Positions 54,322 through 63,268 of a DNA stretch of 64,000 nt are shown here, piece after piece. Position numbers and translations under genes: made by a program. The stretch spans positions 2,862,001 through 2,926,000 of the forward strand of contig NZ_WBOF01000001.1 in NCBI RefSeq assembly GCF_009569385.1, read 5' to 3'. Numbering within the stretch: position 1 is the first letter of the stretch; each line of letters starts with the position of its first letter. The notes below the pieces were generated by a model that worked only from the letters and a program-made list of their open reading frames with translations, did no database searches and was not told where the DNA came from. Origin of the DNA: Streptomyces kaniharaensis. GTDB lineage: Bacteria; Actinomycetota; Actinomycetes; Streptomycetales; Streptomycetaceae.

Positions 54322-55284
54322 TCAGCGCTGGGTGCGCAGCCGGCGGACGGCGATCAGGACGCCCGCGCCGAGGGCGAGGAGGGCGGCGGCGGAGGCGGCG
54401 AGGAAGCCGTTGGTGCTGCTGGAGCCGGTCTGCGCGAGCTCGGGGGTGCCGGCCGGCGCGGTGGTCGCGGGCGCGGCCGAAGTTGCCTGCGGTGCCGGGG
54501 ACTTCGGAGCCTCGGCGGCGGGCGCGGCGGCGGTCTTGTCGGCGGCGGGCTTGGCCGGAGCTGCCGGGGAGGCCTTGGCCGGAGCGGGCTTCTTGGTGGC
54601 CGGGGCGGTCGGCTTCGGGGTGGCGGTGGCCGTGGGCTCGGTGGCGGTGTGGAGGACCTTGACGGTCCTGCTCCGGGACTTGCCGGTGCCGCCGACCTCG
54701 GCCCACGCCGAGGTGGTGATCGACAGCGACTTGAGGGCCTCGGGGGTGTCGGCCGCCAGGCTGATCCGGAACATCGCGCGGCTGGCGCGGCCGTTCGCCA
54801 GGTGCTGCAACAGCGGCGAGGTGTCGACCCGGATGGCCTCGCCGAGGCAACCGGGGTCGATGGCGAGCTGCGTCCAGGCGCCGTCGTGCATGGCCTCGAC
54901 CGTCAGGTACTGGAGGAGGGGGCGGTGCGCAACACCGCTGGGGCTGAACAGGGTGAGGCTGGGCGCGGCGTCGTCGTAGTCGGCCCCGGTGAAGTTGCCG
55001 AACTCCACGCCGAGTTCGACACTCGAACCGACGGTCAGCGAGGCCGGGACCGGCGCGATGAAGTCGGCGACCGGGGTCCCGTCGTGGTGCCGCTGCCGGG
55101 CCTCCTGGGAGACGGTGGGGTTGTTCGCCTCGTACGGGCCGGGGCAGGCGGCCCAGGCGCTGTCGGTGGCGAGCATCTGGATGCCGCCGGCCAGGACGAC
55201 GGTGGCGGCGAGGGTGGCGATGCGGCGGCGGCCGGAGAGGGCGCGGTCGTTCTTCGCGAAACGGGTGATAACGGACGTGCGCAT
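54322..55284 (-). CDS. LAQTG-anchored surface protein (sortase E-type substrate)
   Basis: 320 residues. A signal peptide (RIATLAATVVLAGGIQMLA, cut near SAWA-AC) precedes a beta-rich domain of about 170 residues with two cysteines. A Thr/Pro/Ala/Lys-rich wall-spanning stalk leads to a C-terminal LAQTG motif, hydrophobic helix and RRLRTQR. LAxTG motifs are the substrates of class E sortases in streptomycetes. No sortase gene is in the window. ATG 55284 has GGGGAG upstream. Function unknown. Confidence 0.88.
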   Translation of the reverse strand: MRTSVITRFAKNDRALSGRRRIATLAATVVLAGGIQMLATDSAWAACPGPYEANNPTVSQEARQRHHDGTPVADFIAPVPASLTVGSSVELGVEFGNFTGADYDDAAPSLTLFSPSGVAHRPLLQYLTVEAMHDGAWTQLAIDPGCLGEAIRVDTSPLLQHLANGRASRAMFRISLAADTPEALKSLSITTSAWAEVGGTGKSRSRTVKVLHTATEPTATATPKPTAPATKKPAPAKASPAAPAKPAADKTAAAPAAEAPKSPAPQATSAAPATTAPAGTPELAQTGSSSTNGFLAASAAALLALGAGVLIAVRRLRTQR

Positions 55285-55489
55285 GACGTGACTCCCCAGG
55301 GTCATGTGACTGACGGTGTGTGGATGAAGACGACCGGCCCCGCTCCTCGTGAGCGGAAGCGCCCCCCGGCTCTGCCGGTCTCGCTCTCCGTGCCTTCATC
55401 CACATAGACGCGCATCCCCGCCGGGGGTTGCAGGTGAGTTCAAAAGTTTTTTCCGGGAGTCTTCGGCGGGGCTTCGGGATACTGCCTGA

Positions 55490-56734
55490 ATGACTGAAGA
55501 GCTGACAGTTCGACCGGAGACAGTGCCGGTCGGGGGCGGGGAACGTCGGTCGCTGCGGCGGGACGTGTCGGGGCCGGCGCTGCTGGCCGGGCTGGTGTGC
55601 ATAGCGGTGTCGTTCTCGGGCCCGTTGGTGGTGGTGCTCGCGGCGGCGGCCGCCGGGCGGCTGGACGAGGCGCACACGGCGTCCTGGATCTGGGCGGTGT
55701 CCATCGGCAGCGGGGTGAGCGGCTTCCTGCTGAGCTGGTGGACCAGAACACCGGTGATCACCGCCTGGTCCACGCCGGGGGCCGCACTGCTGGTGACGAG
55801 CCTGGGCGCGTACCCGTACCGGGAGGCGATCGGGGCGTACGCGGTGAGTGCGGTGGTGGTGACGCTGTTCGGGGTGACCGGCTGGTTCGGGCGGCTGATC
55901 GCGGCGGTCCCGGTCGGGATCGTCAACGCCATGCTGGCGGGCATCCTGTTCTCCTTCGGCGCCGGGATCTTCGGTGCCGTGCACAGCGCGCCGGCGCTTG
56001 TTGTGGGGAGCTTCGCGGCGTTCCTGCTGGCCAAGCGGCTGGCACCGCGGTACGCCGTCCCGGTGGCGCTGCTGGTGGGCGGGGTGCTGGCGGCGGTCAC
56101 CGTCGGGCTGCCGCTGCACCTGGGCTCGGGCGGGCCGACCCGGCCGGTGTTCACGGTGCCGGCGTTCTCCTGGTCGGCCCTGGTCGGGCTGGCTCTGCCG
56201 CTGACCATCGTGGCGCTGGCCTCGCAGAACGCGCCGGGTCTCGGGGTGATGCGGGCCTCCGGCTACCGGCCGGACGACCGGCTGCTGATCGGCTCGACCG
56301 GTGTGGCGTCGCTGCTGATGGCGCCGTTCGGCTCGCCGGGGGTGAACCTGGCGGCGATCACGGCGGCGATCTGCTCGGGTCCGGAGAGCCACCCGGACCC
56401 GCGCAAGCGCTATGTCGCGGGGATGTCCTCGGGGGCGCTGTACGTGGTGGTGGGCAGCTTCGGCGGGGTGCTGGTGAGCCTGTTCACCGGGCTGCCGAAG
56501 GAGCTGATCGCGGTGATCGCCGGGGTGGCGCTGCTGGCGTCGCTGCAGGGCAGCCTGGCGGCGGCGGTCGCGGACGAGCGGGGGCGGGACGCGGCGGTGG
56601 TGACGTTCCTGGCGAGTGCGTCGGGGATGAGCCTGTTCGGGATCGGTTCGGCGTTCTGGGGGCTGTTGTTCGGGCTGGGGACCCATCTGGTGCTGACCCT
56701 GCGGAAGCAGCCGGGCCGAAATTCGTTGGTATGA
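55490..56734 (+). CDS. BenE-family benzoate/H+ symporter-like transporter
   Basis: 414 residues with about 12 hydrophobic helices. The family pattern includes WTRTPVITAWSTPGAALLV, LIAAVPVGIVNAMLAGILF and APFGSPGVNLAAITAAICSG. BenE proteins import benzoate, but no aromatic degradation genes are adjacent, so the substrate is open. ATG 55490 lacks a ribosome binding site, and GATACT about ten bases upstream suggests a leaderless transcript. Confidence 0.87.
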   Translation: MTEELTVRPETVPVGGGERRSLRRDVSGPALLAGLVCIAVSFSGPLVVVLAAAAAGRLDEAHTASWIWAVSIGSGVSGFLLSWWTRTPVITAWSTPGAALLVTSLGAYPYREAIGAYAVSAVVVTLFGVTGWFGRLIAAVPVGIVNAMLAGILFSFGAGIFGAVHSAPALVVGSFAAFLLAKRLAPRYAVPVALLVGGVLAAVTVGLPLHLGSGGPTRPVFTVPAFSWSALVGLALPLTIVALASQNAPGLGVMRASGYRPDDRLLIGSTGVASLLMAPFGSPGVNLAAITAAICSGPESHPDPRKRYVAGMSSGALYVVVGSFGGVLVSLFTGLPKELIAVIAGVALLASLQGSLAAAVADERGRDAAVVTFLASASGMSLFGIGSAFWGLLFGLGTHLVLTLRKQPGRNSLV

Positions 56735-56869
56735 CTGGGGCGATGCGGATCGTTCGGCCAGGTCGGTGACATTTTCGTGGGCCGGTAGGGGCGACACGCC
56801 GGTCCGGGTACGTCTCCGCTCCACCACCCGGGCGACTCCGGGTGACCGGAGCACCGAGGACGCACCCGT

Positions 56870-58099
56870 ATGCCGCCTGGCAACCCTGGCCGTCTCGTCC
56901 GGAGTCTGGCCGCGCTCGTGCTGGTGTCCACCGCCGTACTGCCGGCCGCCCTGGAGCTGGCCGGGCCCCCGCCGTTCGGCGTGATCGGGCCGGGGGCCGC
57001 GGTCGACCGGGCGGTGCCGCCGCACACCGCGCAGCGCGCCGACCTGGGCAGCGCCGCGGCCGCCCCCACCGTCGACATACGCCGCACCGGGGACCCGGCC
57101 AACCGGATCACCCTGGTGCTGCTCGGAGACGGCTACACGGCCGACGAGCAGGACCTGTTCCGGCAGCAGGCCGACCGGGCCTGGCGCTCGCTGATGGACA
57201 TCGAGCCGTTCCGCACCTACCAGGGGTTCTTCAACATACGGCGGGTCGAGGTGGTCTCCCCGGTCTCCGGGATAGCCGAGACCGAGGGCCGCGGGCACAA
57301 CGCGACCCCGCTCGGCATGCACTTCTGGTGTGAGGGCACCGCCCGGCTGCTCTGCGCCGACGAGGCCGCCACCGCCCGGTACGCGGGGGACGGTGCCGGG
57401 CCGCAGTACCTGATAGCGCTGGCCAACTCCGCCGAGTACGGCGGCGCCGGGGGCACCGGGGTGACCACCCTGGCGGGCGGCAGTCCGGACGCGGGGCGGA
57501 TCATCCAGCACGAGATCGGCCACACCGTGGGGGACCTCGGGGACGAGTACGACAGCGCCCCGGACGACTCCGACTACCCGAACCTCTCCACCCTCAACGC
57601 CGACGACATGCGCAAGAAGCAGGCCAAGTGGTGGCGCTGGCTGGGCGCCGAGTCCCCGGACGGCGCCGGGACGGTGGGGGCGTACCGCAGCGCCAACGGG
57701 CTCTACCGGCCGACGCCGGACTCGGTGATGCGCACCCTGGGCAGCGCGTACAACCTCCCGTCGCGGGAGGCGATCATCGAGGAGCTGTACCGCAGGGTCC
57801 GGCCGACCGACGCCCCGATGCCGCCGCCCGGCGAGGTGAGCGGCCGCCCCCGGCTGGACGTCCGGCCGCTGCCGCTGGCCGGGCCGCGTCAGCTGCGGGT
57901 GGACTGGAAGGTGGACGGCGTCCCGGTGGAGCCGCAGGCGGCGGACCGCGGCTGGCTGGACACCGCCCAGCTGAACCTCGCTCCCGGCCGCACGGCCACC
58001 GTGACCGCGACCGTCCGGGACACCACCGACTGGGTGCGGGACGAGGCCTTCCGGGACCGCTACATGACCCGCTCGGTGTCCTGGACGGTCACCGGCTGA
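56870..58099 (+). CDS. Secreted M64-family metallopeptidase
   Basis: 409 residues with an N-terminal signal segment (SLAALVLVSTAVLPAALELA). The peptidase domain has LVLLGDGYTADEQDLF and the zinc motif HEIGHTVGDLGDEY near residue 214, as in IgA-peptidase M64 proteins of soil bacteria. A C-terminal beta domain (about 320-409) ends WTVTG. Intact catalytic residues suggest an active exported protease; its substrate is unknown. Confidence 0.88.
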   Translation: MPPGNPGRLVRSLAALVLVSTAVLPAALELAGPPPFGVIGPGAAVDRAVPPHTAQRADLGSAAAAPTVDIRRTGDPANRITLVLLGDGYTADEQDLFRQQADRAWRSLMDIEPFRTYQGFFNIRRVEVVSPVSGIAETEGRGHNATPLGMHFWCEGTARLLCADEAATARYAGDGAGPQYLIALANSAEYGGAGGTGVTTLAGGSPDAGRIIQHEIGHTVGDLGDEYDSAPDDSDYPNLSTLNADDMRKKQAKWWRWLGAESPDGAGTVGAYRSANGLYRPTPDSVMRTLGSAYNLPSREAIIEELYRRVRPTDAPMPPPGEVSGRPRLDVRPLPLAGPRQLRVDWKVDGVPVEPQAADRGWLDTAQLNLAPGRTATVTATVRDTTDWVRDEAFRDRYMTRSVSWTVTG

Positions 58100-58170
58100 G
58101 GCTGTTCGTGGCCGATCGGCCCCACCCCGCGCTGGGCATCCGATGATGGGATGACTACTCTGGACGCACT

Positions 58171-59541
58171 ATGACCGCGGAGCCCGCCAGTTCAGCCCGT
58201 CCCCTGTCCGCCAGCGCTCCCCGTTCCTCCGCCGAGCACGCACCCGCGCCGGTCCCCGCCCCGCCCGGCGGGCGCGCCGCCTGGCTGGCCTGGTCCATCG
58301 GCGCCTGCGTCTACGTCCTCGCGGTGATCCACCGCACCAGCCTCGGCGTGGCCGGGCTGGACGCCGCCGACCGCTTCGGCATCGGCGCCTCCGCGCTCTC
58401 CACCTTCTCGATCCTCCAGGTGCTGGTCTACGCGGCCATGCAGATCCCGGTCGGCGTGCTGGTCGACCGGTTCGGGCCGCGCAAGGTGCTGCTGCTCGGC
58501 GTCCTGCTGCTCAGCTCCGGCCAGCTGGCCTTCGCGTTCAGCTCCTCCTTCGTCCCCGCGCTGGCCTGCCGGGCGGTGCTCGGGTGCGGCGACGCGATGA
58601 CCTTCATCAGCGTGCTGCGGATCGCCGCGCGGTGGTTCCCGGCCGCGCGGAACCCGTTCGTCGCGCAGCTGACCGGCCTCTCCGGGATGGCCGGCAACCT
58701 GGTCACCACCGTGGTGCTGGCGCAGGCCCTGCACAGCGAAGGTTGGACGCCGACCTTCGCGGCGATCGCGCTGCTGGGCGTCGCGGTGTTCGCGTTGGTC
58801 GCGCTCTTCCTGAAGGAGTCCCCGGCGCTGCGGGAGTTCCCGGACCTGCCGCCCGACCCGGCGGCCGTCCACCCGGTGGAGCACCGGCCACGGGTCGGGC
58901 GGCAGGTCCGGGCGTGCTGGCAGGAGCCGGGGACCAGGCTCGGGCTCTGGGTGCACTTCACCACCCAGTTCCCCGGCAACACCTTCGCCCTGCTCTGGGG
59001 CATGCCCTATCTGGTGGAGGCGCAGGGGATGTCCCGCGCCGAGGCCGGCGGGCTGCTGACCCTGCTGGTGCTCAGCAACATGACCTTCGGCTTCCTGTTC
59101 GGCCGGGTGCTCTCCGTCTCGCCGCGGGCCCGGATGCCGATCGTGCTGACCGTCGTCGCGGCCACCGGGCTGGGCTGGGCGCTGGTGCTGGCCTGGCCCG
59201 GCGGGCACCCGCCGTCCTGGCTGCTGGCCGGGATCGTCCTGGTGATGGGCAGCAACGGCCCGGCCTCGCTGGTCGGCCTGGACTACGCCCGGGCCCGCAA
59301 CCCGGTGGAGCGGCTCGGGACGGCCTCCGGGATCGTCAACATGGGCGGGTTCATCGGCACGATGATCACCCTGTTCGGCATCGGCGTCGCCCTCGACGCG
59401 CTGGCCCCGGCCGGCGCCGAGACGTACTCGGCCACCGCCTTCCGCTGGGCGTTCTGCTGGCAGTACGTCCCGCTGGCGGTGGGCACGCTGATGATCCTCC
59501 GCCTGCGCCGGAAGCTGGCGCAGGCCGGACCGACCGGCTAG
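58171..59541 (+). CDS. MFS transporter
   Basis: 456 residues with 12 hydrophobic helices. A Ser/Ala/Pro-rich leader precedes WLAWSIGACVYVLAVIHRTS, and the motif A loop GVLVDRFGPRKVLLLG is clear. It resembles the nitrate/sugar-phosphate-like MFS branch; substrate unknown. TACTCT about ten bases before the ATG and the lack of a ribosome binding site suggest a leaderless transcript. Confidence 0.88.
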   Translation: MTAEPASSARPLSASAPRSSAEHAPAPVPAPPGGRAAWLAWSIGACVYVLAVIHRTSLGVAGLDAADRFGIGASALSTFSILQVLVYAAMQIPVGVLVDRFGPRKVLLLGVLLLSSGQLAFAFSSSFVPALACRAVLGCGDAMTFISVLRIAARWFPAARNPFVAQLTGLSGMAGNLVTTVVLAQALHSEGWTPTFAAIALLGVAVFALVALFLKESPALREFPDLPPDPAAVHPVEHRPRVGRQVRACWQEPGTRLGLWVHFTTQFPGNTFALLWGMPYLVEAQGMSRAEAGGLLTLLVLSNMTFGFLFGRVLSVSPRARMPIVLTVVAATGLGWALVLAWPGGHPPSWLLAGIVLVMGSNGPASLVGLDYARARNPVERLGTASGIVNMGGFIGTMITLFGIGVALDALAPAGAETYSATAFRWAFCWQYVPLAVGTLMILRLRRKLAQAGPTG

Positions 59542-59547
59542 AGCCGG

Positions 59548-60369
59548 TCAGAGGGTGACGGAGAAGGTGGCCAGCACCCGCTCGGCCAGCTCCTTGTCGC
59601 CGTCGACGCTCACCGGGCCGGGGCGGCCCCGGCCGCAGGCCAGCCGGACGTAGGTCTCCCAGCCCATGGTCAGCTGGACGTCCGGGGCCAGGCTGATCGA
59701 CTCGTCCACGATGCCGCGGCCGGCTCCGTCCACCCGGACGGTGCGCAGGAACTCGACCGGGCCGGTGACGTCCAGTACCAGGCTCGTCCCGGCCGGGGCG
59801 CCGGCGTTGTGGGCCACGGCCTTGGGCAGCGCCTCCAGCAGCACGTCCCGGCTGATCAGGGCGGCCGGTGAGTCCAGGTTGCCCGGCGCGTCCAGCGCCC
59901 GGCGCAGGTCCTGCTCGTGCGCCCAGACGTCGAAGGCCCGCAGGCGCAGCAGCTCGTGGTACGGCACGTCGCGGCTGTACGGGCCGGCCGGCCAGCGGAT
60001 CGGCTCGTTCGCCGTCTGCTTGGCGTTCCGCAGGGCGCGCGAGCGCCGGATGATCGTGTACTCCAGCTCGCCGGTCATCTCCAGCGCGGTGTGGCAGCGG
60101 CGCTTGTCGACCGGCAGCTCGATGTACCGGGCGAACTCGCTGGTGACGTGGCGCAGGTCGCGCGGCAGCGAGTGGATCGGGCGGGGGTCGCCGAGCAGCT
60201 CGGACTCGACGGCGATGACGTGCGAGACGATGTCGCGCACCGACCAGCCGGGGCACTCGGTGGCCCGGTTCCAGGAGTCCTCGGGGAGGCGGGCGACCAG
60301 CTCCGATATGGACTCGATGCTCTGGGTCCACGCCTCGGTGTAAGCCTGCACGGTCTGGTTGTCCGTCAC
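59548..60369 (-). CDS. Mycothiol-dependent maleylpyruvate isomerase-family protein
   Basis: 273 residues of the DinB-like metal-binding family. ATECPGWSVRDIVSHVIAVE carries the first metal-binding His, and RLRAFDVWAHEQDLRRAL the HxxD/E pair. A SCP2-like C-terminal part follows. Actinobacterial members use mycothiol; consistent with that, inositol-phosphate synthase of the mycothiol pathway is in the window, though unlinked. GTG 60369 has GGAG upstream. Substrate unknown. Confidence 0.85.
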   Translation of the reverse strand: MTDNQTVQAYTEAWTQSIESISELVARLPEDSWNRATECPGWSVRDIVSHVIAVESELLGDPRPIHSLPRDLRHVTSEFARYIELPVDKRRCHTALEMTGELEYTIIRRSRALRNAKQTANEPIRWPAGPYSRDVPYHELLRLRAFDVWAHEQDLRRALDAPGNLDSPAALISRDVLLEALPKAVAHNAGAPAGTSLVLDVTGPVEFLRTVRVDGAGRGIVDESISLAPDVQLTMGWETYVRLACGRGRPGPVSVDGDKELAERVLATFSVTL

Positions 60370-60527
60370 GGGAATCTCCGGCCCTCCGTCAGCTGCCTTG
60401 CCGCGCGCGCCCTGCCTCCGCGGCCGACCGGGTTGGTCCGGCCTCCGGGCGCACACGCTAACCGCACGTTACGCTGCCGGGAGACAGCCGGGCAGCGCTT
60501 TCGGGTGACGATCGTAGGACTCTTGCC

Positions 60528-61340
60528 GTGGACGGTGGTACTGTGCGCGCTTCATTGATCCAACTCGCGGTCTCCGACGCCGAGCCGCCGGCCGAGCGAC
60601 GGGCCAGAGCCGCCTCGCTGGTGCGTGCGCAGACCGGCGCCGACCTGGTGGTCCTGCCCGAGCTGTGGCCGCTCGGCGGCTTCGCCTACGACCTCTGGTC
60701 GGACGGTGCGGAGACCCTGGACGGGCCCACCTCGGACGCGATGGCGGCGGCGGCCAGGGCGGCCGGGGTCTGGCTGCACGCCGGGTCGATCGTCGAACGT
60801 GATCCCGACGGCCCGATCTACAACACCTCGCTGCTGTTCGCGCCGGACGGCGAGCTGGTGCACACCTACCGCAAGATCCACCGTTTCGGCTTCGACAGCG
60901 GCGAGGCGGTGGTGATGGGCGCCGGGCAGGAGATCGTCACGGCGGCCACCGACTTCGGCACGCTGGGCCTGGCCACCTGCTACGACCTGCGCTTCCCGGA
61001 GCTGTTCCGGGCCCTGCTGGACGCGGGCGCGCAACTGCTGGTCGTCCCGGCGGCCTGGCCGGAGCGGCGGCGGGAGCACTGGACGCTGCTGGCCCGGGCG
61101 CGCGCCGTGGAGGAGCAGGCGTACGTGCTGGCCTGCAACACCGCGGGGACGCACGGCGGGGTCGAGCAGGCCGGGCACAGCATCGTGGTGGACCCGTGGG
61201 GCCGGGTGCTGGCCGAGGCCGGGTCGGGGGAGCAGGTGCTGACCGTCGAGTTCGACCCGGCTGAGGTGGCCAAGGCCCGGGCCGAGTTCCCGGTGCTGCG
61301 GGACCGCCTGCTCGGCATTCCGGCGCCGGTCCAGCGCTGA
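60528..61340 (+). CDS. Carbon-nitrogen hydrolase (nitrilase superfamily)
   Basis: About 270 residues with the catalytic triad Glu (VLPELW, near residue 45), Lys (TYRKIHRFG, near 116) and Cys (LATCYDLRFPE, near 151). It probably hydrolyses a small amide, such as an omega-amidase-type substrate. GTG 60528 has AGGA eight bases upstream; GTG 60543 is another start. The gene is divergent from the isomerase-like gene. Confidence 0.9.
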   Translation: MDGGTVRASLIQLAVSDAEPPAERRARAASLVRAQTGADLVVLPELWPLGGFAYDLWSDGAETLDGPTSDAMAAAARAAGVWLHAGSIVERDPDGPIYNTSLLFAPDGELVHTYRKIHRFGFDSGEAVVMGAGQEIVTAATDFGTLGLATCYDLRFPELFRALLDAGAQLLVVPAAWPERRREHWTLLARARAVEEQAYVLACNTAGTHGGVEQAGHSIVVDPWGRVLAEAGSGEQVLTVEFDPAEVAKARAEFPVLRDRLLGIPAPVQR

Positions 61341-61491
61341 GGGGCCACCACCGGGCCGGTCCGAGGGCCCGGGGTTGGCCTGTACCTGCTCGGGGCGGGT
61401 TTGAGAAGATGAGCACTCGTCGTGTTCCCAGCCGTTCTTCGGCCGGTTCGCCGAGGGGCGGCCGACCGGCCCGCCCGAGGAGGTCGCGCGC

Positions 61492-62478
61492 ATGCCCGGC
61501 AACGGCGCAGGCGACACCCGTCCCGTCATCCGGCGCAACAGCCTGCGCGAGCAGATCGCGGGCGCGCTGCGGGAGGAGATGATGGCCGGCCGGCTGGAGG
61601 CCGGCCGCAACTTCACCGTCAAGGAGATCGCCGACCTGTACGGCGTCTCCGCGACCCCGGCCCGCGAGGCGCTGGTCGACCTCGGCGCACAGGGGCTGCT
61701 GCGGACCGAGCACCACCGCGGGTTCACCGTGCCTGAGCTCGGCTGGGACGACTTCCTGGAGATCTTCGAGTCCCGGGTACTGCTCACCGACAGCTACTAC
61801 CGCCAGTTCCGCACCCGCCGGGCGCTGCCAGACCTCACCCGGCTGCCCTCGCTGCGCCGCCGGGCCGACGCCGCGGTGCGCGCCGCCCGGGCCGGGAACC
61901 TGGACGTGATGGTGGGCTGCGACCGCCGCTTCTGGCAGGAGGTCGCCGGGCTGCTCGGCAACCGCCGGGTCGGCGACTACCTGGACTGGCTGCGGGTGCA
62001 GTCCTGGATGTTCGCGGCGGCCTACCTGCGGGCGATACCCGTCCTGGCCGGGGCGTGCTGGGACCGCCACCTCGACCTGGTGGACACGATCGAGGCGCGG
62101 GACCCGGTCGGGGCGTACCGGATCATCTGCGAGTACAACCTGTTCACCGTGCAGATGCTGGCCGGGCTGGCCGGGCAGCCACTGGAGTCGGTGGCCGTGC
62201 TCGGGCTGCTCACGGAGTTCTCGGACGGGGAGCCGGAGCCCGAGCCGCTGGCGCCCGTGCCGTCGCAGCCGTCCGCAGGGCCCGGGACGGTCCGGCCGGA
62301 GCGGACCCGGCGGGCCGAGGACGTCGGCCGCGAGCTGGGCCGGGAGCTCGGGCTGGGGCTCGGCCTGGTGCCCCCGCCCCGCGCGATCCCGTACGGCCGG
62401 TTCGCCCGGCGGCCGCCCGAGCCGCCTTCCGAGTCCGCGTCCGGACGGCCCGATCCGCACCGTGCGCCGGGCCGGTAG
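61492..62478 (+). CDS. GntR-family (FCD) transcriptional regulator
   Basis: 328 residues. The winged helix (NSLREQIAGALREEMMAGRL, VKEIADLYGVSATPAREAL) is typical of GntR. A helical FCD-like effector domain covers about residues 85-245, and an Arg/Pro/Glu-rich tail of about 80 residues is unusual for the family. Ligand and targets are unknown; it follows the hydrolase on the same strand. Confidence 0.88.
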   Translation: MPGNGAGDTRPVIRRNSLREQIAGALREEMMAGRLEAGRNFTVKEIADLYGVSATPAREALVDLGAQGLLRTEHHRGFTVPELGWDDFLEIFESRVLLTDSYYRQFRTRRALPDLTRLPSLRRRADAAVRAARAGNLDVMVGCDRRFWQEVAGLLGNRRVGDYLDWLRVQSWMFAAAYLRAIPVLAGACWDRHLDLVDTIEARDPVGAYRIICEYNLFTVQMLAGLAGQPLESVAVLGLLTEFSDGEPEPEPLAPVPSQPSAGPGTVRPERTRRAEDVGRELGRELGLGLGLVPPPRAIPYGRFARRPPEPPSESASGRPDPHRAPGR

Positions 62479-62586
62479 GGTGGGCGCTCGTCGAACCGGC
62501 CGCCCGACTGGCGGCCGCCCGACCCCGCCCCCCAGTCGTCGTCCCGGTCTCGCGGACGACTCCCGCCCGGAGAGGAAGAGCCGGCC

Positions 62587-63234
62587 ATGGCCTGCGACCT
62601 CTGGCTCGTCCCGCTCGTGGACGTGCTGAGCCACAGCCCCGACAACCCCTTCCGGGACGATCTCGCGCTCTACAACGCCGTGCTGACCTCGCGCGGACTG
62701 CCCGAGGTGCCGGTCTACCAGTACGTCCCGGGGATCAGCGGGGCGGTCGAGCCGATAGCCGCCTTCGACTACGACTCGCTGCACTTCCTGCGCCGCGCCT
62801 ACCTGTTGGGCCTCACCGGCCTGGACATCACGCCGGTGGACTCGCTCGGCGGCGACTACGAGCAGCTGCTGGAGATGTTCGAGAGCAGCGCCGAACAGTC
62901 GCACCTGGTCTGGCACTTCGACCACGCGGGCGCCTACGTGCCGATCGAGTTCGCGACACCGCTGGTAGACGACGTGCTGCTGGCCTCCGGCGGGCCGCTC
63001 GGATCCAGCCACGGGCTGCTGCGCGAACTGCACGCCGTGGCACCGGCGCTGGGCCTCGACCCGCACAACCCGCCGGCCCCGACCAGGCCGCTCGGGCCGA
63101 CCGGCCTGGAGCAGCCGTTCGCACCGCCGCTGGACGACGTGCACCCCTTCGCCCGCGAGCGGCACGCCTGGTCCGGCCTGTACGCGGCGGCGACCCGCAG
63201 CGTCGCCCAGGGCTCGATGATCGTCTTCGCCTGA
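62587..63234 (+). CDS. Hypothetical protein
   Basis: 215 residues, soluble, rich in aromatic and acidic residues (LYNAVLTSRGLPEVPVYQYV, FDYDSLHFLRRAYLLGLTG). A C-terminal Pro-rich loop precedes HAWSGLYAAATRSVAQGSM. GAGAGGAAGAG precedes the ATG. It looks like a conserved streptomycete protein, but I recognise no domain. Confidence 0.75.
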   Translation: MACDLWLVPLVDVLSHSPDNPFRDDLALYNAVLTSRGLPEVPVYQYVPGISGAVEPIAAFDYDSLHFLRRAYLLGLTGLDITPVDSLGGDYEQLLEMFESSAEQSHLVWHFDHAGAYVPIEFATPLVDDVLLASGGPLGSSHGLLRELHAVAPALGLDPHNPPAPTRPLGPTGLEQPFAPPLDDVHPFARERHAWSGLYAAATRSVAQGSMIVFA

Positions 63235-63268
63235 GCCCGCCCCCGGGCCGGCTGACCTGCCGGAAGGC

